This document shows, one piece after another, positions 22,849 through 35,620 of a stretch of 64,000 nt of DNA (within the stretch, counting starts at the first letter, position 1; every line of letters begins with the position of its first letter). The position numbers and the translations under genes were made by a program. The notes below the pieces were generated by a model. The model had not been told where the DNA came from. It ran no database searches and saw nothing but the letters and a program-made list of their open reading frames with translations. The DNA comes from Hymenoscyphus infarciens (Eukaryota > Ascomycota > Leotiomycetes > Helotiales > Helotiaceae), in assembly GCA_001414345.1 (NCBI GenBank), contig LLCB01000133.1, positions 81,699 through 145,698 of the forward strand. The letters are read 5' to 3'.

Positions 22849-24551
22849 TTATTCTTCTTCTTTCTGCTCTTGCCTGTCGTTGCGGTCGGTGAATCCTCCA
22901 CGGTGAATGAATTTGCGACGGGGACTGGGGCGAGAGAGAATGCCAGTTCAATGGGCCCTGTATTAGAAATAGCTGGTGCTTGGACTTGGCGGGCGCGAAT
23001 GGTGTAAGCGGGGATGCAAAGGGTGCAAAATTATTATGGTTGGTGATGTTTACAGGGTAGAGGTGTGGTGTTGCGCGTGGACGCGATTTAGGTCGCGCCA
23101 GCCACGGCAGCACCCGGAGAGATGAGAGGTGGAAATCGGCTTGGAATTTGGATGGGGATTAGGGATATATTTACTTGGGTAGAAAAAAGTATATGTACAC
23201 TTGGGTAGAAAAATGATAGCTGATGAATAAATAATAAAGATTGATGGTGGATTAAAGGTTGAATTTTGTCTTACTTGAGCTTCCCTCCCTACTCCCTACC
23301 TTGGACTTCCTCGACTTTGTACGAGTACTAGCGCTCAAACACGAAAGAAACGGCATTGAATATCAAGAGTAATACCCGTTCTTCCTTCACTACCTACTTA
23401 CATACCGATTGTTCTAAAGGTTTAATAACTTTTCTTCAAGCTAGAAGGAGGAAACTTCGATTGTTTTTGGGCGGTAGCACTGAGTGAGAAATACTCTATA
23501 CAGTGTTTCTGGGTTATCTTGAAGCAAAAGAACGAGTTTGAGTGAGCTTTTTAAGTGACTTGCGAAAAGGCCTAGACCATTGCATTTATTTCCTAATAAA
23601 AAGGAATTTCTCGATTCTTCCAAGTTGCCTCTTACAACACTTTAATTCTCTGGTAGTTTCTGATGCATAGAAGGGGGTCGTATAGGCAGAGCTCTTGTGC
23701 TGTAGCTGATGTCGCTTTTTAGTATGGGTACACCGACCTCTGCCGGGACAGCTTCCTATTTTGTACCTCTGAAAAATTAGCTTAAACTCGAGAATAAACG
23801 ACAACAACGAAACTAAACTAGATGCAGCCATATTGTCTTGTTAATTAGCTATTAAAGTCTCGTTCTAGATTTTTTTATAGGTATTTTTGTGAACCATCAA
23901 AGCTTCTAAAGTAGAACCTATCATAAAATCAGTCTTCTGGTAGGCAGCAACTGCGACTCCTTGAGCTCCTGAACCTCATCATAATAGAGTCACAACCTAG
24001 AAAGCCTAACACTCATCAACACTAATAATCTTCTATGAATGATTTATAGCCAGTGATTTCCCTCAGGCAGCAATTGATCTCTAAGCAAGACTAAGTAGAA
24101 AGTGTCAAGTTACACCAAAAGGAAGTGCATAGAGTCCCATGACCTTCCCAGCCAGCTTTTTACTCAAAAAAGTGCAGGGGTTGGTGGTGGGCCTAAGGCC
24201 TGACAAGGCTCCCCACCCACGCTAACTGACGCTAACCGACGCTAACTCGTAACAACCTCGACACCCATTTCTGTCTTCCAGACTCATAAAGTCCCCCCCC
24301 GTCGCCGACAACCTTTTCCACCCTCAACTTCATCCTCGCGCACCGAGGCACGCACCCTTTCACAATATTCTCCTTGGATGATGTTTGCGATCCAGTGTCA
24401 TCATTGAGCGCACTCTTTCATCGTGTCAGCGCGTCCCTTATCAGCGCGTCGTCCGCGTTTCTCCTTCAGTACACATACGACAAACCTCTCCCAAGCTTCC
24501 ATCTAGCACCACCTCACACCGGTCACCAGTCTCGCTGCGACGGTAATCAAG
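22849..24551. other. Divergent intergenic region between centrin and NUP98-96
   Basis: About 1.7 kb with no supportable gene. It includes three GACGCTAACY units at 24222-24250 and a C-run at 24294-24301. The stretch from 24300 on is likely the 5' leader of the nucleoporin gene. Confidence 0.55.
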
Positions 24552-27500
24552 ATGTCGGGCTTTGGAGGATTTGGCGGCTTCGGCCAGAACAACAACACCC
24601 AATCGACGGGATTTGGTGGATTTGGGTCAACCCCAGCTACAAATACAGGTAGGTCAAGCTTTTTCTTTACACCTTCAGCTTCTATATCCGCCGGTGAATC
24701 ATGAGAATGCTGGATACATCAACGCGAATCGATCACTTACTCGAACCTTCTTATCTGCGGCATAGGCTTTGGTTCGACCCCTGCAACTACCGGCTTTGGA
24801 GCTTCGAATACAACAGGTGGTGGGCTCTTCGGGAGCAGCACTGGTGGCTTCGGGAACAGTGGAGGTACGTCTAGTATGATTTACTGCGCGCTGGGCCGTT
24901 TGTTCGAACCGATCGATTGCACTCTCCCCTGATTTTCATAGCAACACGCGCCGTCTCCGTCCTTCCTTTGCCCTTTTCTCATTTTACCTTCCCCGCACGG
25001 TTATGGATCCGCCTCGACAGATCGTCATACCGAAAAATCACAGGAACACACGGCGTGTTAGCCCATTGCCATTGCCATCACTAACTCCGTTGTCTATCAC
25101 AGGTGCCTTTGGCTCATCTAATACGGGATTTGGCGCGGCGAAGCCAGCCTTCGGCGCAACGAACACTTCAACTCCAGGTAGCATATTCGGAAATACGACT
25201 GCGACCAGTGGAGGATTTGGTGGTGGATTTGGGCAAACCCCAGCTGCCTCATCAGGCTTTGGCACACCAGCTGCGAGCACGGGTGGTCTTTTCGGGGCCA
25301 AACCAGCAACAACATTTGGAACCCCCACTCCAAACCCCTTTGGCGGTGCTGCTAGCGGCTCTGGATTTGGTGCTTCGCCAGCTACAGGTGCCTTTGGATC
25401 TCCTGCATCTACAGCTTTGGGAGGTGCGACTGGGGTCTGCGAAGGTACTGCGAGCGTTCCTTTCCAGCCATTCGTTGAAAAGGAGCCTAACAGCACCAAC
25501 AATCAACAAAACTCGTTTCAGAATATCTGCTTCCAACAACCATACCAGAAGTGGTCTCCAGACGAGCTAAGATTGGCGGATTATACTGCTGGACGCCGTT
25601 ACGGTAACGGTAGCAACCAAGCTGGTGCCTTTGGAGCAAATACTGGCTTTGGTGGTTTCGGTTCAACGAATACTACCTCTACTGGGTTTGGAGGTGCGAA
25701 TACCAATACCGGGGGCTTGTTTGGATCAGGCGCAGCTACGGGCTCTCCATTTGGCACCAGTCAACCTGCTTCGACTGGATTTGGAACCAATACTGCAACA
25801 GCTGGGGGAGGATTATTTGGAGCCGCAAAGCCTGCAGGCGGTATGTTCGGCTCAACTCCAGCACAGCCAACCAACAATTTGTTCGGAGGCAGCAATGCAA
25901 CAAATACCTTTGGCTCTGCACCAGCTACAGGAGGATTTGGCACCAACAGCGCCGGGGGAGGTTTATTTGGAAATACGGCCACAGCAAACAAACCTGGCTT
26001 CAGCTTTGGCGCTTCCCAACCCGCAGCTGCAACAACTGGAACTGGTTTTGGCTCAGGTACAGGCTTTGGATCAGGATCAACTGGAGGAGGTCTATTTGGT
26101 GGCACTAACAACACGCAACCACAAAACACAAACAACGCCTTCGGTCAGCAGCAACAACAACCCCCCCAAGCAGGAAACACATTTGGGGGTTTCGGCGGTG
26201 CCCAGCAACCAGCAACAGGAGGCCTCTTCGGTCAAAACCAGGCAAAGCCTGCTGGTGGTCTTTTCGGTGCCACTAACACCACTACTCCAGCTTCTGGCGG
26301 GCTATTTGGTGGTGGTGCCCAGCAACCTGCTGCAACTGGCGGTCTATTTGGCGGTACTGCTGCTCAACCACAACAAAACTCTCTCTTTGGTGCTCCAAAG
26401 CCGGCGGGATCATCATTATTTGGTGGCGCTGCTACTTCACAGCCTAGCACTGGTGGTGGTCTATTCGGTGGTTTTGGTGGACAGCAAAATACCAATCAAC
26501 CCCAAACTTCTGGCGGGCTTTTTGGAGGATTAGGCGCCAACAATAATCAGCAAAAACCAACATCGTTGTTCAACACCCCTCAAAATCAAAATTCTGGTGG
26601 AACTGGTCTCTTTGGTAACAGTACTTCGCAGCCTCAACAGGGAGGTGGCAGTTTGTTCGGAAGCTTTGGAAACTCGCAACAAAACCCACAACAAAACCAG
26701 AGCTCCTTTGGCAATTCGCTTCTTTCAAACTCCCAGCAAAATCAGCAGACTTCTCTTACAGCAGGTATCAGCGATAATGCGGCATATGGCGGGGGCTCCT
26801 TATTTGGTAGTCTCGCAAACAGCCAAGTCAACAATCCAGGACCTATTGCAACACCACTTTCTAGCAGTGTCAAGCGAAAGTCAACAACCGCCCTCCCAAT
26901 GTACAAGTTGAACACAGCATCATCCTCGCGCTTCTCCACCCCACAGAAGCGCCCAGGTGGATTTGGTTTCTCATACAGCCAATATGGAACCCCGGGAAGT
27001 GCTTCAAGCATCTCTAGCACACCTGGTGCTTTTGGTGGAAGTACCTTGGGGGGTACATTTGGACGGAGCACCCTCAGAACTAGCGCTTCTACCAATAGTC
27101 TTCGTCGAACTTTCGGACCAGAGGATAGTATTCTTGCACCAGGAGCATTCTCTTCAAGCTCAAACTCCCGAGCTTATGGTAGTGCGGGTAGCGTCAAGAA
27201 ACTCAACATCAACAGAGGTCTCCGTAACGATTTATTTACACCACCTACCGCCCCACAAGTTACCACCACGCCTTCGACGGGCATTCTGAAGAACAAGCGT
27301 GTATCTTTTGACGCTAATACTACCAACGGTGTAGGCGTTTCCAGCCCACTCAAGACCATCACAAATGGATCAAGCCCTAGTTCAGAAGAGCTTGGACTTC
27401 TCCGTCCCTCTGCTTCCAACGTCAACGGTGCCAATGGCAAGGTCTCCAACGCTTCCTCTGGATCTACCTCCCCTGAGATGGAGCAAACAACCAACAACCA

Positions 27501-30500
27501 ACTTGCCGTGGTCAGCGAGGAGTCTGCAGTTGGTTCTTCCTCGAAGACGCCTCAGGTAGACCAAGAACCTGGACAATATTTCATGATCCCATCGAAAGAG
27601 GAACTTGAGAAGATGAGCGTTGAAGCAAAGAAGAATGTATCCAATTTCACTGTCGGTAGGGAAGGCATTGGTCAAGTCACCTTTAATAGACCAGTGGATC
27701 TGAATCGTTTTGTTTTGGATGAAATTCCTGGCAACATTGTAGTGTTGACTACGCGCTCCTGCACTGTCTACTCGGACCCCACCAAGAAGCCACCAATGGG
27801 CCACGGCCTCAATGTTCCTGCCACCATTTCCTTATACAACTCTTGGCCTCGCAAGCGGGATGGCAAAACACCATCTTCCGAGAAGTCTGGCGCACTATTC
27901 AAGAAACATGTCGATCGATTGACCCGAGTTCCCGATACTACTTTTAAGTCATATAACAAGGATACGGGCGTTTGGGAATTCTCGGTAGAGCATTTCACCA
28001 CTTACGGCTTTCCAGAAGACGAAGAGGAAACCGATGGTGAGGCTTTGAGTGAACTTGGACAAAGCACTTTAAGTCTTGCCCCGGACACTCCCACCCCAAG
28101 AACCAACCATGCTCACCTTGACCAATCTTTCGCATCCACTTCCCAAGCCACCCATACCGAATCCGATCCCGAAGATACCTTTGAGTTTAGGAAGAGAAAG
28201 GTTTTACCAGGTTCTTTTGATGATCAGCCATATTATGTGGAGGATGAGATCATGGAGGAGGATCATGACGAGACATATGGGGAGTCTTTTTTAGATGAGC
28301 GCTCCGTGGGTTCTCGGTCGGAAAATGGCGTCGAAGAGCCTATGGATCAAGACGACAATTTCCAGGACGACGAATCTGTCAACATCGTGGATCAAGAGAT
28401 GGCGGGATCTTATCCTGAGGTTGACAACACCGCGGAGCTTGATGATGAGGACTCGCAAGATGGTTATGATGATGTGGATGGTGGTAACAATGCACTGGTT
28501 AGAGCCAGACTGAGAGCTTCCCAGAAAGCCGCAACGCCTGTGAAAAAGTTCGCAGCTGGTAACGACTGGACGGCCGCCTTGGTGAAAACAGTCAGCCCCA
28601 AGAAACAGGATCGTGCGCTGTTGAAGAGCTTGATTCAACTCCAGGAAGACACTCGATTGGAATCTCACCCTACGCCAATAGCTAAGAGAGTTGCTCCAGA
28701 CCGTGGATTTGCTACAAGTATCGACTTGATGAATTCTTTATTCGGCCAGACGAAGAGCCCAATCAAGCCGGCAAAGGTTTCTGCAAAGGCAAAAGGTTTC
28801 GAGGTTGGTGTTCCTTTCCATGCATAATTTGATGGTGTAGGTAAAGATGAACGAGGGCCGTTTGTTGAGCCCGCTCATGTATGTAGCAATCAATAAAAAA
28901 CATTTACTAAAATACTCTTCTCCTAGTGGCCATATGCGAAAAGATCTAAAACATCCGGCACTGATATGAAAGACATGACCGCGGCCGACCGTCAGTTTTA
29001 TGAGTCGTTAAAACCGAGCTGGGGTCCCGATGGCACCTTGGTGTATGCTAGCCAGGTCGATGCTGTAGCATTCAACAAGTCCCCCAGTCGAATGCGCGAA
29101 AACAACGGCTTGGTCGCAGTTCAGAAAGGAGCGATAGTGTCCGAGGGCAGAGACGTTCGTTTTGCTAAGATATCCAACGAGGTAAGTGATTGGTTCTTTC
29201 AGAACTCAGCAACTTATGCTAACTTGTCAAGCACTCTGCCGAACATCTGCAAATACAGCAAAGCATGACAGTGATTGATGACTCGAGCAATGTCCCATTT
29301 GCAACGCTTCCCGAAAACTTCAAATTATCCGCGTTTTGTGACCAGCGTGCGACTCGAGATCCAGCTGCTATGCACGAGAGGCTTGTTTGGGAGCTTGCTA
29401 GTATTTTATGGGATGATATTGTCGTCCCGGAAGAGCTAGAAGGAGTTCCATCTATCTCAAACCGTCTTCGAAAAGACAAGTTATCCTCATTCTGGCAAAA
29501 GTTGGTCACCCCTGCGTCGAATCGGAGTATTGGTCTTGCCAAGTCCAATGAGGAAAAGGCTATAGTCTCCCTCGCTGCCCATAACGTACCTGACGCTTGT
29601 GGTCATCTTATCGCAGGCAAGAATTTCCACCTCGCCACCTTGGTTGCTGTCATCGGCGGGAAAGAATCTATTCGAAAAGACATTAAACAACAAATCTCCG
29701 ATTGGAAACAGTCGAAAGTCCTTTCTGAATTTAGTCAACCAATTCGTGCGCTTTATGAGCTACTCGCTGGTAATGTTTGCGTTTGTGATGGCACGAAGGG
29801 TGCCTCCATCGAAGATCGCATTGACCCATTTATCATCTCAAAACGATTTGGACTCGACTGGCGACAGGCTTTCGGACTTCGTCTTTGGTATGGAACTCTG
29901 GCCACTGAGTCGCTCGAAAATGCCATCGAAAGCTTCACTACGGACCTTGCCCAGGGCAAGGAGACCGCCAAACCACATCCATGGTACGTTGAGGAAAAGA
30001 TACCAACGTTATGGAAAGACAAGGATCAAGGAGAGAGAGAAGATCTTCTTTGGGGACTCTTGAAATTGCATACCTATCACGATACTTCCATGGAAGAAAT
30101 TCTGCTGCCTGCAAATTCTCAACTATCACCACTCGATTTCCGGCTTAGCTGGCAACTCAGCCAAGCCCTGACATCCGCCAATGTCGTTGGCCATACAGAT
30201 GAATCCACGGCCGATGAGATTACCTTGTCTTTCACATCTCAGCTCATAAATGAAGGTAGTTGGCTCGAGGCTGTGTTTGTTCTTCTTCATCTTTCCGACG
30301 CCGATACTCGAGCCAAATCTATTCAAAAGCACCTTGCTCAGTTTGCTGGACGTATCGGCTCTGAAGAGAGTCAAAGCTTTACAACCTTGACAACGCAACT
30401 CAAGATACCCTCCTCCTGGATCTGGGAGGCAAAGGCTTTGTACATGCGCAGTGTCGAACGGAACTCTCGTGCCGAGGTGGAATGTTTGATCAAAGCCGGC

Positions 30501-31002
30501 TCGTTCAATGAAGCTCATCGAACTTTCGCCCGAGAAGTTGCGCCTAAGAACATTGTCGAGCTTGATTATGATGTTCTCCGGATGCTTCTGGGTGGATTTC
30601 AAGGAAAGGAGGAGTCAACTGCGGGGTGGAGCCACGGTGGTGGAGTTTATCATGACTTCCTCCAGATTGTAGGACCCAACTCACCGGATGCCACTCAAAC
30701 CCCAGCTTTGGGAAGATTGCTAGACAGTCTTCCTCAAGTGGTGCTGGAAGAGAGACATCCTAGTTTCATGGAGCGAGTGGCGGTGGAGACTATTAGTGCG
30801 GCTGTTGCAAAGAAGATTGTGGCCATGGGAAAGAGAGGACAGGTAAGCTTCAAGTTTAGTGTCTTTTTCGGAATAATATGCTAATTGAAAACAGCCGGTG
30901 GATTTACCAAAGGTTCTACGCCTACCTCTTACGGAGGATCGATATCTGAATCATACGGTTGATCTCAGCATCCAGTACTATCGCAGCATCTTTGCGAAAT
31001 AA
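24552..31002 (+). CDS. NUP98-NUP96 (Nup145/Nup189-type) nucleoporin precursor
   Basis: Six exons: 24552-24648, 24766-24864, 25103-28803, 28927-29181, 29232-30842, 30895-31002, total 1956 residues. Residues 1-630 are GLFG/FG repeats, with the GLEBS segment that binds Gle2/Rae1 at about 178-235 (SVPFQPFVEKE ... RLADYTAGRR). The autoproteolytic domain (about 880-1030) ends in EHF-TTYGF; cleavage is expected after Phe1030 with Thr rather than Ser as nucleophile. The Nup96 half (about 1031-1956) has an acidic linker, the conserved SWGPDGTLVYA block and a helical solenoid, as in the Y-complex. The product supplies both a mobile FG nucleoporin and a scaffold subunit. Oddity: intron 28804-28926 has donor GTTGGT, and the unspliced frame stops 24 bases later (28825-28827). 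Splicing restores FE-WPYAKR in frame, so I join the halves. Confidence 0.93.
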
Positions 31003-32256
31003 ATAATTCTTCTTTTCGTAGCCTCGAATCGAGGGGTGGATTTACATTCTGAAGAGGACATGAACGTTGGGGCGTATAAAAGGACGCGAAATGGAAAATG
31101 GGGTTAATAGTACGTTTGTGCGGGATGGATGGACAAATTTGAGATAACTTTTGATTGATGGATGAATGGATGGGCGAGCAATGGAAGAAAAAGCCTTGGG
31201 GCAACTTTTGTAGATTATCCGATGAGTGTGGGTGGGGGGAAACAATCCGGTGGAGTGATCATAGCATAGTGTAGCGTAGCATCTTGTGAACTTCTTCCTT
31301 CTACTGAGGAGGTTATTAATTTGCTTTTTCGAGAGATTTACTTGCCTTGGATTTGTGATTTCTTTTTTGTAGTCGCTGTGGGGGGTGTGTAAAAAGGGCA
31401 GGGACATGATCAGCGCAAGCCGAGGGCTTTGGCTTACACTTACTAGAAATTCCCCGTTGAAGAGCAATGCTCTATCCCCAGCACGACAGAGTTTCACAAG
31501 ATTACCCAAAACCTTTCAATTAGGAAGAGAAAAAAAGGCTCGTTGGCTCCGTCAGGGTAGCGCGCTTGCGGCCCAGGACATCGAAGGGCATCATGGCATT
31601 ATCTACATATCACGGCCTCTAGGTAAACCGGCCCGGGGAACTTCAGCTTATAAGGCCTTGATTCCCTAGCACCCTTTTCGGGTGGGATTAGCACGTAAAC
31701 CAACCACTGCCGTGAGTGGCTCACACCTTTCCGCGCGTTGCAACGAACGGCCTTGAAGGCGAGCGTCCCCTGAACCAGGTTATCTTGCCTCGATGGCACG
31801 ACTGGGGTTAAGTCCTTGTAAGATACCGTGAGATTGAGACTTGGATTTCCCATTTACAGGTCTGTGAGAGGTAACCTCGTTGTTTTCCTAAGCTTCCATC
31901 GGCTTAAGTCGAGTCGAGTCGAGTCGATGGTGATTCTGGGTTTTGTTTTTTTTTTTTTTTAAATATAAAGCTCTGTTGTTGAGATGGGAGGATGAAGAGG
32001 TGAAGAAATTGTCTTTCTATGTTAGCCCCCTCTTTCCTGTAGCTGGATTTTGAGGAGGAGAAATTGGGATTTTGTATTCATGCTACTTTTAACTATAGCT
32101 TGCCTTGGAGATTCAAGTTTACTATGATCTTGTGGTGTAGATGCACAGAATATTTTATTTGTTGTGGTTATGTTCAAATTCTATGACCCTATAACTTGGA
32201 CACTTGCTATTACTGAGCGAAGGCATATTGCGAGCGGTGGTTCATATCTTTAAATC
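31003..32256. other. Intergenic stretch with GC-richer, possibly structured segment
   Basis: No protein gene is supported. 31660-31860 is richer in GC than its surroundings and can form hairpins, for example CACCC/GGGTG with a four-to-five-base loop near 31673-31687 and CCACT/AGTGG near 31703-31718. A GAGTC repeat (31908-31927) and a T-run of 15 (31946-31960) follow. I do not recognise a known ncRNA family. Confidence 0.45.
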
Positions 32257-32606
32257 ATGTCCTTCTTGCCGCGTTCCAACTCTTACACAGCCATGGTACT
32301 TCTCCCGCCCGTCTTCTAATATGTCCTGTCCTTTTTTTTCGAGCTCACGCCCTACCTATCAAGGTCACTGAACCTTCCGAAACTCCCAAAACAAAATCCA
32401 CACCGACTCCTCAAGCACCAACACCTAACCCAAAGATCCCAGCTGACCCGAGACTCCAAAACCAAGATCCACCACCCCAAACCCAGAAACCCGTAAAGTT
32501 AAGTACTCGTTCACGACAAAGATCGGTTCCGATTCCGCTCCATTTGCTCGCACTAACCCACATCTTCCCTATAACCGAAGAGTGGAAGAAGTCACAAGTC
32601 GTTTAA
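32257..32606 (+). CDS. Possible 93-residue Pro/Thr-rich protein, unrecognised
   Basis: Two-exon model: 32257-32295 and 32364-32606, with a 68-base intron (GTACTT...CAAG) at phase 0. It gives MSFLPRSNSYTAM joined to a Pro/Thr/Lys-rich stretch (VTEPSETPKTKSTPTP) and a hydrophobic-then-charged end (HLLALTHIFPITEEWKKSQVV). Support is only the long stop-free second exon with balanced codon use and a fitting splice pair. There is no family match that I know and no domain. It could equally be part of an untranslated transcript. Confidence 0.35.
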
Positions 32607-35600
32607 ACACAAGGCGACCCATCCTATCACAGCAGCTTCATATAATCAAGACTTTGGCAGCGTGGAGGGTTTGTTATCAAGATGGAAATAGCTTCCTGAA
32701 GTGAAGACGTGGTATTCGCTACCTATCACCAGAGGACTTTACGGAACTGGATGGATGCATCGCTAAGGATTGGATGGGATACTTTGGTCCTGGGCGGACG
32801 GCAAAATGCTGTATGTGACGTGGACCTTTCTTCTGTATCGACTGGCGCGTTGCTGTAGTTGTTCTCGCATGATTGCTCTAATCCTCCCAGACAGACTGTT
32901 TTATATGAGTGGTGGGCTTTCCGATGAGTACATAAGGTACGCTTTCGTAGAGATTGTGTGAAGGTGTCTAGGAACATTGTCTCTATTCTCTGAAAACATG
33001 TGAAAGAATCGGGAAACCGAATTCTCAATTCTGCTAGATATTTTCAGAGAATGCAATAGTTGAAATTGTGTAAGAGTTCGTAGGGTAACGTGTAGGGTAA
33101 TGGAGGGGGTATACGCAGAGTAAAGCTCAGGGTTTCGATACTTAATGAAAAAGAAAGAGATGGTCAACAAGCGAAGAGATTATAGATACGACTACGATCA
33201 GCCTTGCTCACAGTTTACTCTCCAAAGACACACAGGTGTCCACGAATTGCTTCTTTCTCAAATTAGCCTTGAGATCTGGTCGCAGTCCAAAGACTTTGCA
33301 GCCAGCAGCAGCATCTCCAAATCGTCCAAGAACTTTACTAACAAGGTTGTTTCGATTAGCGTGGTAACGATAATATTACCATTCTACGGACCCGGACGAA
33401 CGCGACGCGACGTACTCCCTGTGATCTATTCCGACTCATAGGTGCTCGATATCCAGGACTCGTTGTGGATGTGGGCTCTCAAGGACCCTCGGAAATTCGC
33501 AGGAGAGCGAAACGGTAGCTTTTCGGCTCCAACGGGGAGATCTAGAAGGTGATTTACATCCGTGTAATGGATGGAAAGGGGGTCCTCACAAGATGGTCCT
33601 CACAATTGTCCACCAAGCCGCTTCGGAAGGAAGAGTTACATTGCATTGCGACTGTCAATCACTAGGTGCGTAGAGCTTGCTATCGTAGAAAGAACTACTA
33701 ATATCCTAGGAACCCAGCCTCTTATACAAGCAGATGGACAACCAATTTCAAGGGCAGACAGACATCCGTCTTACTCTCTCGGATTTCTCTCACAGGGGAG
33801 GAGATGCGTCGAAGTTTGGTAAGTTGGGAGAGGTTACCTATCTCGATGCCTGCAAGCAAACCCCAGGAGGGTTTCTTGAGATGGCAATGAGATATAACCC
33901 CCATTTCGAAAGGGGATTTAGATCTCTCGATGAAAGCGAGTCGGGGAAAGTAGTGGTCGAAGTGGATTTTACGCGATGGGCTTCAATGCCATAGTAAAGA
34001 TTAAGTAATTGTTCGCTGGCACCTACTTTGCTAGCTATTGTACAGTACATGGTATGTGAGAGATGGGAACTTGTTTTCTTACTTCTCGTAACTCTTCTCG
34101 ATCATAGCTGAGGATATTTGGTGTAAGGAGATAGATGTTTGGTGCTGGAATATGATGAGTGAACTTTATACTTGACATCACTGGAAGAAAGCCCGGCGGG
34201 AAAAGAGTGATAGTGTGTGTTATTCTGGTTTCATGCTCCGTCAATTCTTCATTCTCACACTGGGTTCTCGGATGTTGCTCTTTCTCACACTAGGTTCTTG
34301 GATGTTGCTTGTTTAATTTCATAAAGGTCCTCCTGAACTGGAAAAGTTATGGAGGATCAGGGAACCAAGTTTTGGGAAGCCAGTGGCGAATTCAATCTCG
34401 CTACGTGTTTATGGCTCGGTATTGATGCACGTACAGGTGGTTGGTTGTTCTTTCCCTTGCCGACACGTTCGAGGCGGCTGGCTGCCAGACTTCAACCAAA
34501 AGGGACTAGGCTGGTGTATAACCTCCTTTGCTCGGATCCAATTTCTCTTCCATCTTCGCCACGGACGACTCGCACGGGGTCAACATCAAATTTCCACTTC
34601 CCAGCCTGTGCTACAACTGACAAGCAGCTGACAATCGAGGTTCAAAGTGTCTTGTTGACAAGTTCTCTTTCTCATCTTGCACGAAGGAATTCCCGTGTAT
34701 ATGCGAATTTCAATCAGAGGGGACCCAGCGAGCTGATATCCATCGTCTGAGCGACGAAGTCCGGGGTTTTTCCCCTCAATGTTTATCAAATTGAGTGCGG
34801 TCCTCTTCAGCTAAAGCTCCTCGTAAGAGTCTGAGCTTTCATTTTGTGTGCTGTCACCTGTGACTCTGTGAGATTACCTACAATTACCGTTATGGTCGAG
34901 CCCCTTGGGAATGTTCCTGATTTCAATAGTCATGATTGCAAGCGCAGTCAAAAAGGTTAGTGTTCGTCTTTGGCGAGAGTAGACTCGTCCCAATGCGGCT
35001 TTGACAGCGGCTCCACGAAGTTCGGATCGCATGCGGTCCGGGAACAAAGACACAAGGTCGGAAACGCCTCCTTCCGAAAAAAGGTCTTGCAACAATTTCC
35101 AGATGCGATCGTCGTCATCGTAGGTAAGCTTAAAGCTTAAATTGTTTCCATCCAATCAGGAAAGTTGTATTTCAGAGTCAGTTGGCAGGTTTGAGATCCT
35201 TCTAGACCGGATTGGGAAATGCTGGTTGCGCATCGTTTTCTGGCTAGTACGACAGTACGAGTAGTGGATGAAAGACTTTGACGTACTCGAGTACTAGTAT
35301 CGCGGATCTCTGCGGGTTTAATTTCAATTCATGAAGAAAGAACGACACGGAGGGGAATGGCGCCTCGTGTGCCTTCTTTGCGGATCCTCTGTTCCCGGCT
35401 TGAGTGAGATCGGAGTTGCTACCTGCTACCTATAGATTGCCAGATTTCTCGTGATTTCTCAAGTGCTACTGGTACCTCCACTACTTACATTACTTCTCTC
35501 ACCTCTCACCTGCAACTAACTTGTCAGCTCAATATATCCGTGGAAGAACTTCAAGAACTCCATCGACACAATCCGGTCTCCAGTTTCCAGCCGCGTACCT

Positions 35601-35620
35601 TCGTCTCAACTCAAGTCAAC
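32607..35620. other. Intergenic stretch, no confident gene
   Basis: About 3 kb. A frame at 33734-33994 (86 residues, QTDIRLTLSDFSHRGG...) and a short one ending near 33550 (QDSLWMWALKDPRKFAG) look slightly protein-like, but I cannot join them into a gene. A 30-bp tandem duplication lies at 34251-34310 (TTCTCACACT..GGTTCT.GGATGTTGCT), its two units differing mainly by transitions. The last 300 bases are the probable promoter of the GPI-protein gene. Confidence 0.5.

Noticed and set aside
25003..25102. N-terminal extension of the large nucleoporin frame (starts MDPPRQIVIPK).
   Set aside because: It is intron sequence; upstream FG exons at 24552 and 24766 join in phase at 25103.
26742..27095. 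Long frames on the minus strand within the nucleoporin gene (also 25038-25502, 25761-26135).
   Set aside because: Shadows of the repetitive FG-coding strand.
28804..28827. Stop codon at 28825-28827 as the true end of a NUP98-only gene, with Nup96 as a separate gene.
   Set aside because: A GT-AG intron restores the frame exactly into the conserved Nup96 start, and there is no separate start codon context or promoter space.
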